53,059 nucleotides of DNA from Actinoplanes palleronii (GTDB taxonomy: Bacteria > Actinomycetota > Actinomycetes > Mycobacteriales > Micromonosporaceae), in the NCBI RefSeq assembly GCF_016862315.1, contig NZ_BOMS01000143.1, positions 1-53,059 of the forward strand, given 5' to 3'. Shown here in pieces: positions 14,834-24,118 of this stretch. Each line of letters begins with the position of its first letter. The stretch's first letter is position 1. Position numbers and translations under genes: made by a program. The notes beneath the pieces were generated by a model. It saw only the letters and a list, made by a program, of their open reading frames with translations. It was not told where the DNA came from and did no database searches.

Positions 14834-15922
14834 ATGGCGCGGACAGCGGTGATCGTGGGCGGCGGCATCGGTGGTTTGGCGGCCGCGGTCGGGTTGCGCC
14901 GGATCGGCTGGGACGTCACCGTGCTGGAGCGGGCGCCCGCGTTCACCGAGGTCGGCGCGGGTCTGTCGCTGTGGCCGAACGGGCTGCGGGCGCTGGAACT
15001 GCTCGGGCTGCGCGAGCAGGTGATGGCCCAGGGTGTGGTCGAGGCCCGAGGCGGGGTGCGCGACCGGGCCGGGCGATGGCTGTCGCGGTCGAGTTCGGCG
15101 GCGATCGAGCGCCGGTTCGGGTTGCCGCTGGTCGTGGTGCACCGGGTCGACCTGATCCGGATCCTGCTGGCGGCGCTGCCCGCCGACGTGCTGCGCGCCG
15201 GCGTGGCGGTGACCGAGCCTCCGGAGGCCGATCTGGTGGTCGGCGCGGACGGGCTGAACAGCACGATCCGGGCCGGCCGGTGGCCCGGGATCACGCCGCG
15301 CTACGCCGGGCACACCGCCTGGCGGATGATCACGAACCCGGTGCCGCCGCTCGCCGACGGCGCGGTCACCTGGGGTCCGGGGGAGCGGTTCGGGTTCACC
15401 GCGATGGCGGCCGGGCGGGTCTACTGCTTCGCCACCGGCACGGTCGCCGCGGGCCAGACGAGCGCCGACGGCGAGTATGCCGAGCTGCGCCGCCGCTTCG
15501 GCCGATGGCCGGATCCGATCCCCGCACTGTTGGCGGCCACGTCACCGGAGTCGGTGCTTCGCCATGATGTGTACGAACTGCCGCCCCTGCCGTCGTTCGT
15601 CGCCGGCCGGACCGCGCTGCTCGGCGACGCGGCGCACGCGATGACACCCAGCCTCGGCCAGGGTGCCTGCCAGGCCCTGGAGGACGCGGTGACCCTGGCG
15701 GCGTGCCTGGACCGCGACGGCGACGTGCCGTCGGCGCTGGCCGCCTACGACCGGGTGCGGCGGCCGCGGACCCAGGCCGTGGTGCGGCGTGCGTCCCGGC
15801 TGGGCACGATCGGTCAGCTGGCCTGGCCACCGGCGGTGGTCGCCCGCGACGTCGCGGCCCGGCTGACCCCGGCGGCCGTGACCCTGCGGTCGATGGCCCC
15901 GATCCTCGGCTGGCGTATGTGA
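14834..15922 (+). CDS. FAD-dependent monooxygenase (PHBH-like)
   Basis: A 362-residue group A flavoprotein hydroxylase. The N-terminal dinucleotide fold has GGGIGGLAAA, the mid motif VGADGLNSTIR binds FAD and NAD(P)H, and LLGDAAHAMTPSLGQG is the C-terminal FAD ribityl motif. The family hydroxylates aromatic or polyketide substrates; here the substrate is unknown. TAGGCT lies six bases before the ATG, so it is probably leaderless. The next gene starts 11 bases after its stop and may be co-transcribed. Confidence 0.9.
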   Translation: MARTAVIVGGGIGGLAAAVGLRRIGWDVTVLERAPAFTEVGAGLSLWPNGLRALELLGLREQVMAQGVVEARGGVRDRAGRWLSRSSSAAIERRFGLPLVVVHRVDLIRILLAALPADVLRAGVAVTEPPEADLVVGADGLNSTIRAGRWPGITPRYAGHTAWRMITNPVPPLADGAVTWGPGERFGFTAMAAGRVYCFATGTVAAGQTSADGEYAELRRRFGRWPDPIPALLAATSPESVLRHDVYELPPLPSFVAGRTALLGDAAHAMTPSLGQGACQALEDAVTLAACLDRDGDVPSALAAYDRVRRPRTQAVVRRASRLGTIGQLAWPPAVVARDVAARLTPAAVTLRSMAPILGWRM

Positions 15923-15932
15923 TCATGACCGG

Positions 15933-17429
15933 GTGCCCGACTGGACCTACCACCCTCTGCGGCCGGTGGCGGCCGCCGTGCTGGGCCGGCGGCGTTCGCA
16001 ACTCCTCGCGTTGCGGGCGCTGGGCGCACTGACCGCCCGCCCGGGCGGTGCCCGCCTGGTCGCCACCGTGTTCGCGCATCCCCGCCCACCGGCCGGCGTC
16101 GCGGGGCGGCTCGGCGCGGTGGTGCCGGTGGAGGTGGCCCGGGATGCGATCCGGGCGCTGCCGGTCCAGGGCGCCGACGTGATCGAGGTGGGGCCGGTCG
16201 GCGTCGGCGACGTGGCGGCGGTACGCGAGGCGGTGGCCGGCCGGCGCTGCGTGGTCATCGTGCGCGCCACCAGCGAGGACGTGGCGGCGCAGCTCACGCC
16301 GTACGTCGAAAGGGTTTTTGTCGGTGCGGACAGCGACCTGATCCGCCTCAGCGACCCTGCCGTCGCGTCGGCGGTGGCGGCCCTCGCCGACCCGGCCGTG
16401 ACGGTGCTGGCGACGCCCGGGGTGCTCGTCGACGCCGGGCCCGGCTGGTTCCAGCGGGTCATCGAGGCGGTGACACCGGCCGCGCCACCGGTCGGGCTGC
16501 GCGGCGTTCCCCGCGACCCGCGGCGCTGGCCGGCGTGGTGGTGGGGCGTGCTGGTCGGGCTCGGCATGATCGGCGGCGGACTGGGCGCCGCGGTGATCAC
16601 CCTCGGGCCGGTGCTGCTCTGGTACGACAACGACTACCTGCGGATGAACCGCGAACAGCTGCACGCGGTCAACCACCACCTGGTGCACTTCCTGCAGCAC
16701 GACCGGATCACGATGGCCGGCACCATGGTCGCGATCGGGGTGCTCTACACCGGCCTGGCCTGGGGTGGCATCCGGCAGGGATGGGCCTGGGCCCGCACCG
16801 TCTACCTCGTCTCGGGCGCCGTCGGGTTCCCCACCGTGCTGTACTTCCTCGGCTCCGGCTTCGTCGAACCCCTGCACGCCGCGGTCACCGTGCTGCTGTT
16901 CCCGATGTACCTGATCGCGGTCTGGAAGCGCCCGGCACCGCCGCGCTGGCGCGTGCTGCCGGACGGCCCAGAACGTCTCCGGCAGCGCGCCCTGGTCGGC
17001 CAGCTCCTTATGATCATCACCGGTCTGGGGCTGCTGGCCGGTGGCGCGACCGTCTCGGTGGTCGGGCTCAGCACGGTGTTCGTCCCCACCGACCTGACGT
17101 TCCTGGGCACCGATGCCGCCCACCTGCAGGCCGCCAACGCCCGGCTGCTGGGGTTCGTCGCCCACGATCGGGCCGGCTTCGGCGGCGCGCTGATGGCCGC
17201 CGCGCTGGGCGTGACCCTGCTCAGCGCGTGGGGCTGGCGCCGCGGCGAGGCCTGGGTGTGGTGGACCCTAGCCCTGTCCGCGGCCGCGGGTTTCGGCCCG
17301 GCCGTGGTCGTGCACGTCCTGATCCACTACACGAGCTTCGTGCACGTGGTCCCGGTCTACATCGGCATCGTTCTGACCACTGTCGCACTCACCCTCGCCC
17401 GGCCTTATCTGTGCGCCCGGCGGTCGTGA
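15933..17429 (+). CDS. Membrane protein with a degenerate dihydroorotate-dehydrogenase-like N-terminus
   Basis: A 498-residue protein of two parts. Residues 1 to about 190 recall class 2 dihydroorotate dehydrogenase: the start WTYHPLRPVAAAVLG, a central GADVIEVGPVGVGDV and alternating helices and strands. The phosphate-binding and catalytic loops of that enzyme are not visible, so it is unlikely to be active. Residues 190-490 hold about eight transmembrane segments with several His-rich stretches (HAVNHHLVHFLQHDR). I do not recognise the membrane part. The start is a GTG at 15933, preceded by GATCAT and six bases. It may be a sensor, or a membrane enzyme with a vestigial flavoprotein domain. 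Confidence 0.7.
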   Translation: MPDWTYHPLRPVAAAVLGRRRSQLLALRALGALTARPGGARLVATVFAHPRPPAGVAGRLGAVVPVEVARDAIRALPVQGADVIEVGPVGVGDVAAVREAVAGRRCVVIVRATSEDVAAQLTPYVERVFVGADSDLIRLSDPAVASAVAALADPAVTVLATPGVLVDAGPGWFQRVIEAVTPAAPPVGLRGVPRDPRRWPAWWWGVLVGLGMIGGGLGAAVITLGPVLLWYDNDYLRMNREQLHAVNHHLVHFLQHDRITMAGTMVAIGVLYTGLAWGGIRQGWAWARTVYLVSGAVGFPTVLYFLGSGFVEPLHAAVTVLLFPMYLIAVWKRPAPPRWRVLPDGPERLRQRALVGQLLMIITGLGLLAGGATVSVVGLSTVFVPTDLTFLGTDAAHLQAANARLLGFVAHDRAGFGGALMAAALGVTLLSAWGWRRGEAWVWWTLALSAAAGFGPAVVVHVLIHYTSFVHVVPVYIGIVLTTVALTLARPYLCARRS

Positions 17430-17474
17430 CCGCCGTCTCTTGTCCGGTGGACGGTGCACCGGTTTGATCGACGG

Positions 17475-18206
17475 ATGGCTCTGATCGCTTACGACAGTGC
17501 GGACGCTGCGGCGTTCGCGCAGACCCGGCACCTGCGCGACGACGACCTGGCTGTCTGGCGGGCGGCGATCGGCCGGTATCTCGGGCCCCGGCCCGGGATG
17601 CGCCTGCTCGATCTCGGATGTGGCACCGGGAGCTGGGCGCGGGCGTTCCGCACCTGGTGGCCCGAGTCCGAGATCCTGGCGGTGGAGCCGTCCGCGGCGA
17701 TGCGCGAGCGCGCGGTGGTCGAGCCGGTGCTGGCCGGCAGCGCCGAGGACATTCCGGTCGCGGACGCGAGCCTCGACGGGGTCTGGCTCTCTACCGTGAT
17801 CCATCACGTCGCTGACCTGGAAGCGGCTGCCCGGGAGATCCGGCGGGTGCTGAAGCCGGGCGCGCCGGTGCTGATCCGGTCGGCGTTCGCCGGTCGGCAC
17901 GAGGCGATCAGCCTGTTCCGCTGGTTCCCGGAGGCGGTCGCGGTGCTCGACCGCTATCCGAGCATCGCCGGGGTGGAGGCGGCGTTCGCCACGGCCGGGT
18001 TCAGCACCGCGGGCTGCGAACCCGTGGCGCAGGTGACCGCGCCGTCGCTGGCGGTGGCCGCCGCCGGGCTCCGCCGCGAGGCGCACACGCCGCTGCAGCT
18101 GATCAGCGACGAGGCGTACGCGGCCGGCGTCGCGCGGTTGGCCGAGGCCGCGTCTGCGCCGTCCGGTCCGGTCGTCGATGCACTCGACCTGCTGGTGCTG
18201 CGGTAG
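17475..18206 (+). CDS. Class I SAM-dependent methyltransferase
   Basis: A 243-residue methyltransferase of the Methyltransf_11/25 type. The SAM-binding motif I reads LLDLGCGTGSWARAF (about residue 45), an acidic position follows in VEPSAAM, and the region near VADASLDGVWLSTVIHH fits motifs II and III. The substrate is unknown, and no modification or biosynthetic genes adjoin it. The frame opens with a GTG at 17454, but the ATG at 17475 gives the usual family N-terminus. It stands alone between the membrane protein gene and a 300-base gap. Confidence 0.87.
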   Translation: MALIAYDSADAAAFAQTRHLRDDDLAVWRAAIGRYLGPRPGMRLLDLGCGTGSWARAFRTWWPESEILAVEPSAAMRERAVVEPVLAGSAEDIPVADASLDGVWLSTVIHHVADLEAAAREIRRVLKPGAPVLIRSAFAGRHEAISLFRWFPEAVAVLDRYPSIAGVEAAFATAGFSTAGCEPVAQVTAPSLAVAAAGLRREAHTPLQLISDEAYAAGVARLAEAASAPSGPVVDALDLLVLR

Positions 18207-18504
18207 GACGGGCTTCGGCGGCTGTCTCTCCAGCTGGGGTGTGGTGTTCTCCGACGATCAAGAGTGCAGTGACCGAGGAGACGGCCGAGGCACTACTGGA
18301 ACGCAAAGACATCATCGGCCGGCGAGTTCTCTCGTGACAGCCAGTTCGGCGACTGCTTCCGCTGCGAGAGCGGTCAAGGTGAGAGCTGCCGTCAGCGTGT
18401 TCGAGCACAGCCGTAGTCAAGGGATTAATGCTCACGATCGCCGGGTCGCCGTCGCCGGTGGGTGGCGTGGTCTTCGGCGCATCCGGGGGTAGCGAGACAG
18501 GCAC
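18207..18504. other. Gap with possible gene remnant
   Basis: No convincing gene fills this 298-base gap. One short plus-strand stretch (18278-18346) reads VTEETAEALLERKDIIGRR and then stops, and looks like the last codons of a lost gene. Codon use elsewhere in the gap is random, and no clear promoter or hairpin stands out. Confidence 0.3.
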
Positions 18505-19083
18505 TTACGTCGTTCGGCTGTGCGCGAGGGAGGGCCAGAAACGCTGGGCCCAGTCGAGCCAGCTCTCGTGGTCGGGTGGTGGAGCGGGCAGAACCGTGCC
18601 GGAGAGCTCGTCGGCGTCGGGGGCCTCGAACTGTTCTCGCCACGGGTCGAGTTCCGCCTCGGCCATCGGGAAGGTCTGCTCCGGCGTGTGTTTCCAGCGA
18701 TGCTGGATGCGGTGCCACTGCACGTCGCGGTCCACCGGCAGGTAGACGATCTCGCAGGACGCTCCCACCGAAGCGGCCAGCGAGCGCAGGGCGGAGCGTT
18801 CGTCGCGTGACCAGAGTCCGAAGTCGAGGACGACGTCGAGGCCCAGGCGCAGGGTGTCGAGGGCCAGTGCCACGAGCCGGCCCTCCAGCAGCCAGCGTTT
18901 GCCGCCGGGCTCCTCGTGACGGTCCTCCTGACCGAAAAGGGTCAGCGCCCACTCGTCGGGGGTGAGCCGCAGGGCGCTGCGGGCCGCTGCCAGCTCCCGC
19001 GCTCGGAAGGTCTTTCCGGAGGCGGGTAGGCCCACCATCAAGAACAGGGTGGGACGGTGATCCGCCGCCCGTGAATCACTCAC
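18505..19083 (-). CDS. P-loop ATP-binding protein, kinase-like
   Basis: A 192-residue soluble protein with a Walker A motif GLPASGKT near residue 20 and a likely Walker B/lid region (VVLDFGLWSRDERSAL) near residue 85. Size and motif order resemble the zeta-toxin/chloramphenicol-phosphotransferase type AAA_33 group, which phosphorylate small molecules. No antitoxin gene is adjacent, so I call it a general kinase-like ATPase of unknown substrate. It is followed 27 bases upstream on the same strand by a CPBP protease gene. Confidence 0.82.
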   Translation of the reverse strand: MSDSRAADHRPTLFLMVGLPASGKTFRARELAAARSALRLTPDEWALTLFGQEDRHEEPGGKRWLLEGRLVALALDTLRLGLDVVLDFGLWSRDERSALRSLAASVGASCEIVYLPVDRDVQWHRIQHRWKHTPEQTFPMAEAELDPWREQFEAPDADELSGTVLPAPPPDHESWLDWAQRFWPSLAHSRTT

Positions 19084-19110
19084 TTTCCCATCGTACGAAA
19101 TCTGGTTTGT

Positions 19111-19935
19111 TCAGCCGGCGGGGGCGGGCGGTCTGAGGGTGGGCGCGGTCTGCTGGTCTTTTTCGGTCGGGGGTGGGACGTCGGCAGGGACCACCGCGGG
19201 CTGCTCGGGGATGTCCGGCGGACGCGGGGTGGCTTCGGCCGGAACCACCAGCAGGGCGAACAGGTCGACCGCGATGTGCATGGCGATCGCCGGGACGAGG
19301 CTGCCGGAGAGCAGGGTCAGGATGGTGAACAGCAGGCCGACGAAGCCGGAGTTCAGCACGCCGAGACGGCCCTGGTAGGCGTGCATGGCGGCGAACAGGA
19401 CCAGGCTCAGCGCGGCGGCGACCGGCATCGGCAGGTGGAAGACCGTGATGCCGAGGGCGATCAGCGCGCCGCGGAAGAGGATCTCCTCGGTGACGCCGGC
19501 GGTGATCGACAGGGCGGCGGCGTGCCAGCGTTCGCCGGTCGTTCGCGGGACCAGGGCGGCGATCTTGACTCGCTGCGGGTGGATCTGACCGGCGCGCATG
19601 CTGCGGCGGGCGCGGACGGCACCGATCCCGGTGGACAAGATCAGGGTCGCGGCGGCCAGCCAGCCGAGGGTGCCGCCGTCCGGGACTCCCGCGGTGGGGC
19701 CGCTGCCCGGTCCGGCCAGGCCGATGTCGGTGAGCGAGAGACCCGCGCTGAACACCACGAGCGTCGCCAGGACCGCGCGGACCCAGCCGATGACGATGAA
19801 ACGCCGGTAGAAGCGGGACCGGTTCGCGGGCACGGCATCGACGGCCGCCAGCGCGCGCCGGGTGCGGACGGTGCCCACCGTCGCGTCCACCAGGACCGCG
19901 AGCACCAGGGCGACCGAGAGAATCAGCGACATCAC
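19111..19935 (-). CDS. CPBP-family intramembrane metalloprotease
   Basis: A 274-residue membrane protein with about eight hydrophobic segments. The CPBP (Abi/Rce1-like) motifs are EEILFRG near residue 165, FAAMHAY near residue 200 and HIAVDLF near residue 250, which supply the Glu and His residues of the active site. The C-terminal 45 residues are Pro-rich and probably disordered. Members cleave prenylated or membrane proteins, and some give immunity to self-made peptides. The target is unknown. Start codons GTG (19935) and ATG (19932) are adjacent. It is divergent from the beta-propeller gene. Confidence 0.85.
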   Translation of the reverse strand: MMSLILSVALVLAVLVDATVGTVRTRRALAAVDAVPANRSRFYRRFIVIGWVRAVLATLVVFSAGLSLTDIGLAGPGSGPTAGVPDGGTLGWLAAATLILSTGIGAVRARRSMRAGQIHPQRVKIAALVPRTTGERWHAAALSITAGVTEEILFRGALIALGITVFHLPMPVAAALSLVLFAAMHAYQGRLGVLNSGFVGLLFTILTLLSGSLVPAIAMHIAVDLFALLVVPAEATPRPPDIPEQPAVVPADVPPPTEKDQQTAPTLRPPAPAG

Positions 19936-20048
19936 GATCGAAGATCATGATGAACTGCCGGGCCGCTGGCAACCCCGGCGGGGATGCGGTGCCGGGCAAG
20001 AGCGACAAAATTTGGTACGGCGGGATGCGGCGCTCGTAGCATCGGTGG

Positions 20049-21938
20049 GTGCGTGTCCTCTGGAGCACCTGGTCGGGGCCGGATCCAGCGCTGCGGCAGG
20101 TGTTCGCCGCAGACCAGCCGGCCGCGTTGGCGACGGCCGTGGTCGGTGGGGTCGAGGTCGTCGTCACGCTGACCGAAGGGCATGAGGACTTCGACTGCAA
20201 CCTTGGCGACCTGCATCACCAGCGGTGCCCCGAGCCGGGGATGCGGATCTGGGAGCGCGCGACCGGCGCTCTGCTCCGGACCGTGCCGGAGGTCGGCTCC
20301 TCGGCGCTGCTCGTCACCGTGGTGGTCGACGGGCGGCCGCTCGCGGTGGTCCGGGAGTGGGCGCGACCGCCCACGGTGGTGGACCTGGAGACCGGCCGTG
20401 GGCTCGGGACACTGCCCGGCCATGACAGCGCCTTGGATGTTCAGGACATGACCGCCGTGATGCTGGCCGACGGCCCCGCGGTGGTGACCGTCGGCTGGGA
20501 CGGGTTCCTGCGGGTCACGGCCCTGCGGAGCGGTCGGACCACGAGTGTGGACACCGGCGAGCGGTTGAACGCGGTCGCTGTCGTGCACGTCGCCGGCCGC
20601 CCGGTGGCTGCGACAGGGCGTGACGCGGTGACCTTGTGGGACCTCGTCGACGGCACGCGAGCCGGTGCCCTGCGCCTGTCCTCTGACGGCGGGGTCCCCG
20701 CCGCGATCGTCAGCTGGTCGGGGAGCTCGATGATTGCTGTGCTGGACTTCGACGGCGTGATCACGGTGGGGGATGCCGGGGCCGGTGGTCGTCGGCTGCT
20801 CGGCGAGCGTCTTGCGCTCCGGCCATGGAGCATTGCCGCGCTCGTCGCCGCCGATGGCCGGCCGCTGCTGGGCATGGCGGACGGCGAGACCGTGAACCTG
20901 TGGGAGGTGCGGGCCGAGGTGTCGGTCGGCGCGCCGCTGATCGGGCCGGTCAGTCACGCCCGGATGCTCTCCGGCGGGCCCGGCGTCCTGCTTGTCGGCT
21001 CGGAGGCAGACGACGCGATCTCTATGTGGGACCTCGGCGGCGAAGGGCGGCCGGGTGTCGGTACCGGGCATCCCAGCGACATCCGGTGCCTGGCCGTCAC
21101 CCCGGACGGTGAGGTCGTGGCGGGTGGGGGTGACGGGGTCCTGAGTGTGTGGCGGCTGGCCGACGGTGTTCGGGGGCCCGACCTCGGGTCGCTGCCCGGG
21201 AAGGTCAGTGCCGTCGCCGCGGTGCAGACCTGTGTGCTGGCCGCCGGGGGTGACCTGCGCTCACTGTTTCGATGGGTGGACGGGGATTCCGCGCCGGCGG
21301 TCACACTGGACGACGGCGAGGACGTCGACATCGCTGTCCCGTTCGAGCTCGACGGCGAGCCGGCCGTGCTCACCGCGGGATGCCACGGCCAGATCCGGCT
21401 CACCCAGGTCCGGACCGGGTTGCACCTGGGCACGATCGTGAACCGCCATCCGCCCCGCGGCGTCGCGGTAGGACTGCTGGACGGGCGACCCACCGCCGCG
21501 ATCGGGGGCATGTTCGGTCCGATGACGGTCTGTGACCTGGTCGCCCGTACCGAAAAAGGGGTGAACGTCGAGATCGGCGAAGCGGTCCGGGGATGGATCG
21601 GGGCCGGCCCTGCCGTGGTCACGGTGCGCGGTTCTCTGGTGCGGATGCACAACCTGCGCACCGGCGAGGTGTCGCCGGTCGAACCGGGCCAGGACGTGCC
21701 GGTCGCCGCCCTCGCGGCAGCCGATGGCCTGATCGCGATCGCCCGGGTCGACACCACGGTGTCGGTCGTCGACGCCACCACCGGGCAAGGACTCGGCCGG
21801 CTCACTCTGCCCTGTCCGGCCCAGGCGCTGGCCTGGGCACCGCACGGCCGACTGGTCCTGGCCTGCCGCCGCGACCTCTACTGTGCCGAGGTCGACCGGC
21901 TCACCCCACCGGGTATTGGTGGCGCTCCGGCAGGGTGA
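20049..21938 (+). CDS. WD40-like beta-propeller protein
   Basis: A 629-residue protein made of about twelve repeats of roughly 45 residues that end in WD-type strands (MRIWERATGALL, LWDLVDGTRAG, MWDLGGEG, SVWRLADG). Enough repeats are present for two seven-bladed propellers. It has no signal peptide or membrane segment, so it is probably a cytoplasmic scaffold. TAGCAT lies six bases before the GTG at 20049, so it is likely leaderless. The 3' end overlaps the convergent 70-residue gene by 38 bases. No enzymatic domain is fused, unlike many actinobacterial WD40 kinases or NACHT proteins. Confidence 0.8.
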   Translation: MRVLWSTWSGPDPALRQVFAADQPAALATAVVGGVEVVVTLTEGHEDFDCNLGDLHHQRCPEPGMRIWERATGALLRTVPEVGSSALLVTVVVDGRPLAVVREWARPPTVVDLETGRGLGTLPGHDSALDVQDMTAVMLADGPAVVTVGWDGFLRVTALRSGRTTSVDTGERLNAVAVVHVAGRPVAATGRDAVTLWDLVDGTRAGALRLSSDGGVPAAIVSWSGSSMIAVLDFDGVITVGDAGAGGRRLLGERLALRPWSIAALVAADGRPLLGMADGETVNLWEVRAEVSVGAPLIGPVSHARMLSGGPGVLLVGSEADDAISMWDLGGEGRPGVGTGHPSDIRCLAVTPDGEVVAGGGDGVLSVWRLADGVRGPDLGSLPGKVSAVAAVQTCVLAAGGDLRSLFRWVDGDSAPAVTLDDGEDVDIAVPFELDGEPAVLTAGCHGQIRLTQVRTGLHLGTIVNRHPPRGVAVGLLDGRPTAAIGGMFGPMTVCDLVARTEKGVNVEIGEAVRGWIGAGPAVVTVRGSLVRMHNLRTGEVSPVEPGQDVPVAALAAADGLIAIARVDTTVSVVDATTGQGLGRLTLPCPAQALAWAPHGRLVLACRRDLYCAEVDRLTPPGIGGAPAG

Positions 21939-22113
21939 TGATGATGCGGCCGATGCGCAGGAAGTTGTCGACCTCGAAGTTGGTCAGCTTCTCGCCGTTG
22001 CCGGCTCGCCACGGGAACATGCCGGCGAGCCGTTTGACGTACCAGCGATCGAGGGTTTCGTCGTGGGCGGTGGTGCCCTCGGGCAGGTCGACGGACCTTA
22101 CGGTGGCGGTCAC
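21901..22113 (-). CDS. Conserved small protein (70 aa)
   Basis: A 70-residue ORF from the GTG at 22113 with AAGGAG eight bases ahead. The sequence (SVDLPEGTTAHDETLDRWYV, then FEVDNFLRIGRIIITLPERH) is well mixed and unlike a shadow ORF. I know no family or motif. A possible -10 TATGTT lies at 22155-22150. It sits 98 bases downstream of the SCO6745-like gene on the same strand and may be co-transcribed or have its own promoter. Its end overlaps the propeller gene's 3' end. Confidence 0.65.
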   Translation of the reverse strand: MTATVRSVDLPEGTTAHDETLDRWYVKRLAGMFPWRAGNGEKLTNFEVDNFLRIGRIIITLPERHQYPVG

Positions 22114-22211
22114 AGTCTCGGCTCCTTCGTGGTGGACTCGTGGAACACGAACATAACGATCTTGGAAGGAGTACGGGCGTCTACGGCCGGACGTCACCCC
22201 CACGGTCCTTT

Positions 22212-23036
22212 TCAGAGATCGGCGGCTGTCACGGCGGCGGCGATCGGCTCGAGACCCGCGATCAGCTCGTCGAGTTCGTCCGCGCTGAGCACGTCGTACG
22301 CCGGTGCTGCCAGCTCGTCGGTACGGGCCTCGATCCGTTCCCGGAGTTCCCGGCCGGCGTCGGTGAACCCGCCGTCGGTGTTGACCAGGCCACGGGCGCG
22401 CAGCCCGCCCACCACCGCGGCCAGCTGCTCCGCGGGCAGGTGGTGGACCCGGCCGAATTCCTCGGCGCGCATTCCGAGGGTGAGCGCGAGCAGCACGTGC
22501 GCCTCGGTGCCGCCGATGCCGTGCGCGACCAGCACGGCGTTGTGGCCGTCGCCGCGGTGCTCGCGCAGCAGGGTCGCCGCGTGCCAGAGCTGGGCGACCG
22601 GCTCCTCGGGGACGGCCAGGGCGCGCAGACCGGCGTACAAAATCCGTCCCTCGAGCGGCGCGCTGACCGCGGCCCGGGTGGCGATGGCGGTGACCCGGGC
22701 CAGGCCGGGGGAGTGGGCGAGGTCCCCGATCGCCTGGCGCAGTGCGGCGGCGCTGCCCCGCTCGCGCACGGCGATCGCCTCCTGCGGGGTGATCTTGCCC
22801 CAGACCCACGGGATGTGCCGGGCCACCTCGCCGTCGGCGAAGTTGTAGAAGACCGCGTGCACCACCTCGGCCGGGGCCAGGCCCAGCGGCGCGGCCCGGC
22901 CGGCGAAGTAGCCGTCCCAGTAATTGCGCATGCCGACGGCCAGGAAGGCCTCGTTCGGGATGTCGGAGAACGTGATGGCGCCGATCGGCTCGACCAGCTC
23001 GAACATCCGGTGGATCTTGATGAGGGGGTGCGACAT
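22212..23036 (-). CDS. SCO6745-family protein (MarR-like helical)
   Basis: A 274-residue protein matching the actinobacterial SCO6745 family. The N-terminus IHRMFELVEPIGAITFSD is characteristic, followed by YWDGYFAGRAAPLG. The C-terminal half has winged-helix-like segments (VVGGLRARGLVNTDGGFTDA, then GRELRERIE) seen in MarR-type proteins. The function in the family is not settled. GGAGG lies eight bases before the ATG at 23036; longer frames upstream run through the opposite gene and are not real. It is divergent from a cyclase-family hydrolase. Confidence 0.85.
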   Translation of the reverse strand: MSHPLIKIHRMFELVEPIGAITFSDIPNEAFLAVGMRNYWDGYFAGRAAPLGLAPAEVVHAVFYNFADGEVARHIPWVWGKITPQEAIAVRERGSAAALRQAIGDLAHSPGLARVTAIATRAAVSAPLEGRILYAGLRALAVPEEPVAQLWHAATLLREHRGDGHNAVLVAHGIGGTEAHVLLALTLGMRAEEFGRVHHLPAEQLAAVVGGLRARGLVNTDGGFTDAGRELRERIEARTDELAAPAYDVLSADELDELIAGLEPIAAAVTAADL

Positions 23037-23157
23037 CGGTGGTACCTCCGGTGGTCGTGACGGCGCCCCGGGTGGGCAGCCGCTCACCAGGGCAACGAAC
23101 GGCGCGCCCCGGATACGACAACCCGCCGGCACCGTACTGTCGCGATAGCCTGCAGGG

Positions 23158-24111
23158 ATGACGGCAGAGCGGTCGATGCCCACCCAGGACGACGTGCTCG
23201 GGTATTTCGACACGCTGTCGAACTGGGGGCGGTGGGGCGACGACGACGAGCGCGGCACGCTGAACCTCATCACCGACGCGGTCCGGCTGGCGGCGGCGCG
23301 GGCGGTCCGGCGCGGGCGGAGTGTGTCGTGTGCGTGGGAGGTCGCCGTGCCGCGGGACATGGAGCGGTCGACGACCACGTGCCCGTGCGCCGCCGACATG
23401 CCCGGCGGTGAGAACCTGCCGGCCGCGTTCCACGCCGACCGCCGCTGGGGCTTTTCGACGGAGCGGCTCGGCCTGACGTTCCACGGCAACACGCTCACCC
23501 ACCTCGACTCGCCGTGCCACCTGTTCTGGGACGGCACGCTGTACAACGGGCGCCCGCACTCCCTGGTCGACCCGGCCACCGGCTCGGCGTGGGCGGCCGT
23601 CACGGCGGCGGCGAGCGGGATCGTCACGCGCGGTGTCCTGCTGGACGTGGCGGCGGCCCGCGACGTGCCGTGGCTGGAGCCGGGCCAGGGCGTCTTCCCC
23701 GAGGATCTCGAGGAGGCCGAGCGCCGCCAGGGTGTCCAGGTGCGACCGGGCGACGCGGTGCTGCTGCGTACCGGTTACGGCCGCGCCCGCCGCGAGGGCG
23801 GCGAGAACAGCGGGTTCACCCAGGCCGGCTGGCACGCGTCCTGCCTGCCGTGGCTGCACGACCGCGGCGTCGCCCTGATCGCCGCCGACACCCCGCAGGA
23901 CGTGCAGCCGTCGGGCTACCCGGACGTGCTGATGCCGGTGCACGCGGTGGCGCTGGTCGCGATGGGCCTGTGGCTGCTGGACAACTGCGACCTGGAGGCG
24001 TGCGCGTCGACGGCCACCGAGCTGGGCCAGTGGGACTTCCACCTGGCGGTCGCTCCGGTCCGTTTCGCCGGCACGTCCGGCAGCCCGGTCAACCCGATCG
24101 CCACGTTCTGA
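23158..24111 (+). CDS. Cyclase-family protein (kynurenine formamidase-like)
   Basis: A 317-residue metal-dependent hydrolase of the cyclase family. The signature HxGTHxDxPxH appears as HGNTLTHLDSPCH (about residue 108), giving the metal-binding His and Asp residues, and GDAVLLRTGYGR follows. Relatives hydrolyse N-formylkynurenine, isatin or polyketide-like rings. No tryptophan-degradation genes are nearby, so the substrate is open. TAGCCT lies six bases before the ATG, so the mRNA is probably leaderless. It is divergent from the SCO6745-family gene. Confidence 0.87.
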   Translation: MTAERSMPTQDDVLGYFDTLSNWGRWGDDDERGTLNLITDAVRLAAARAVRRGRSVSCAWEVAVPRDMERSTTTCPCAADMPGGENLPAAFHADRRWGFSTERLGLTFHGNTLTHLDSPCHLFWDGTLYNGRPHSLVDPATGSAWAAVTAAASGIVTRGVLLDVAAARDVPWLEPGQGVFPEDLEEAERRQGVQVRPGDAVLLRTGYGRARREGGENSGFTQAGWHASCLPWLHDRGVALIAADTPQDVQPSGYPDVLMPVHAVALVAMGLWLLDNCDLEACASTATELGQWDFHLAVAPVRFAGTSGSPVNPIATF

Positions 24112-24118
24112 CCGGCGG

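Noticed and set aside
21901..24042. 713-residue minus-strand ORF
   Set aside because: Only its last 70 codons look like protein; the rest is shadow of the cyclase and SCO6745-family genes.
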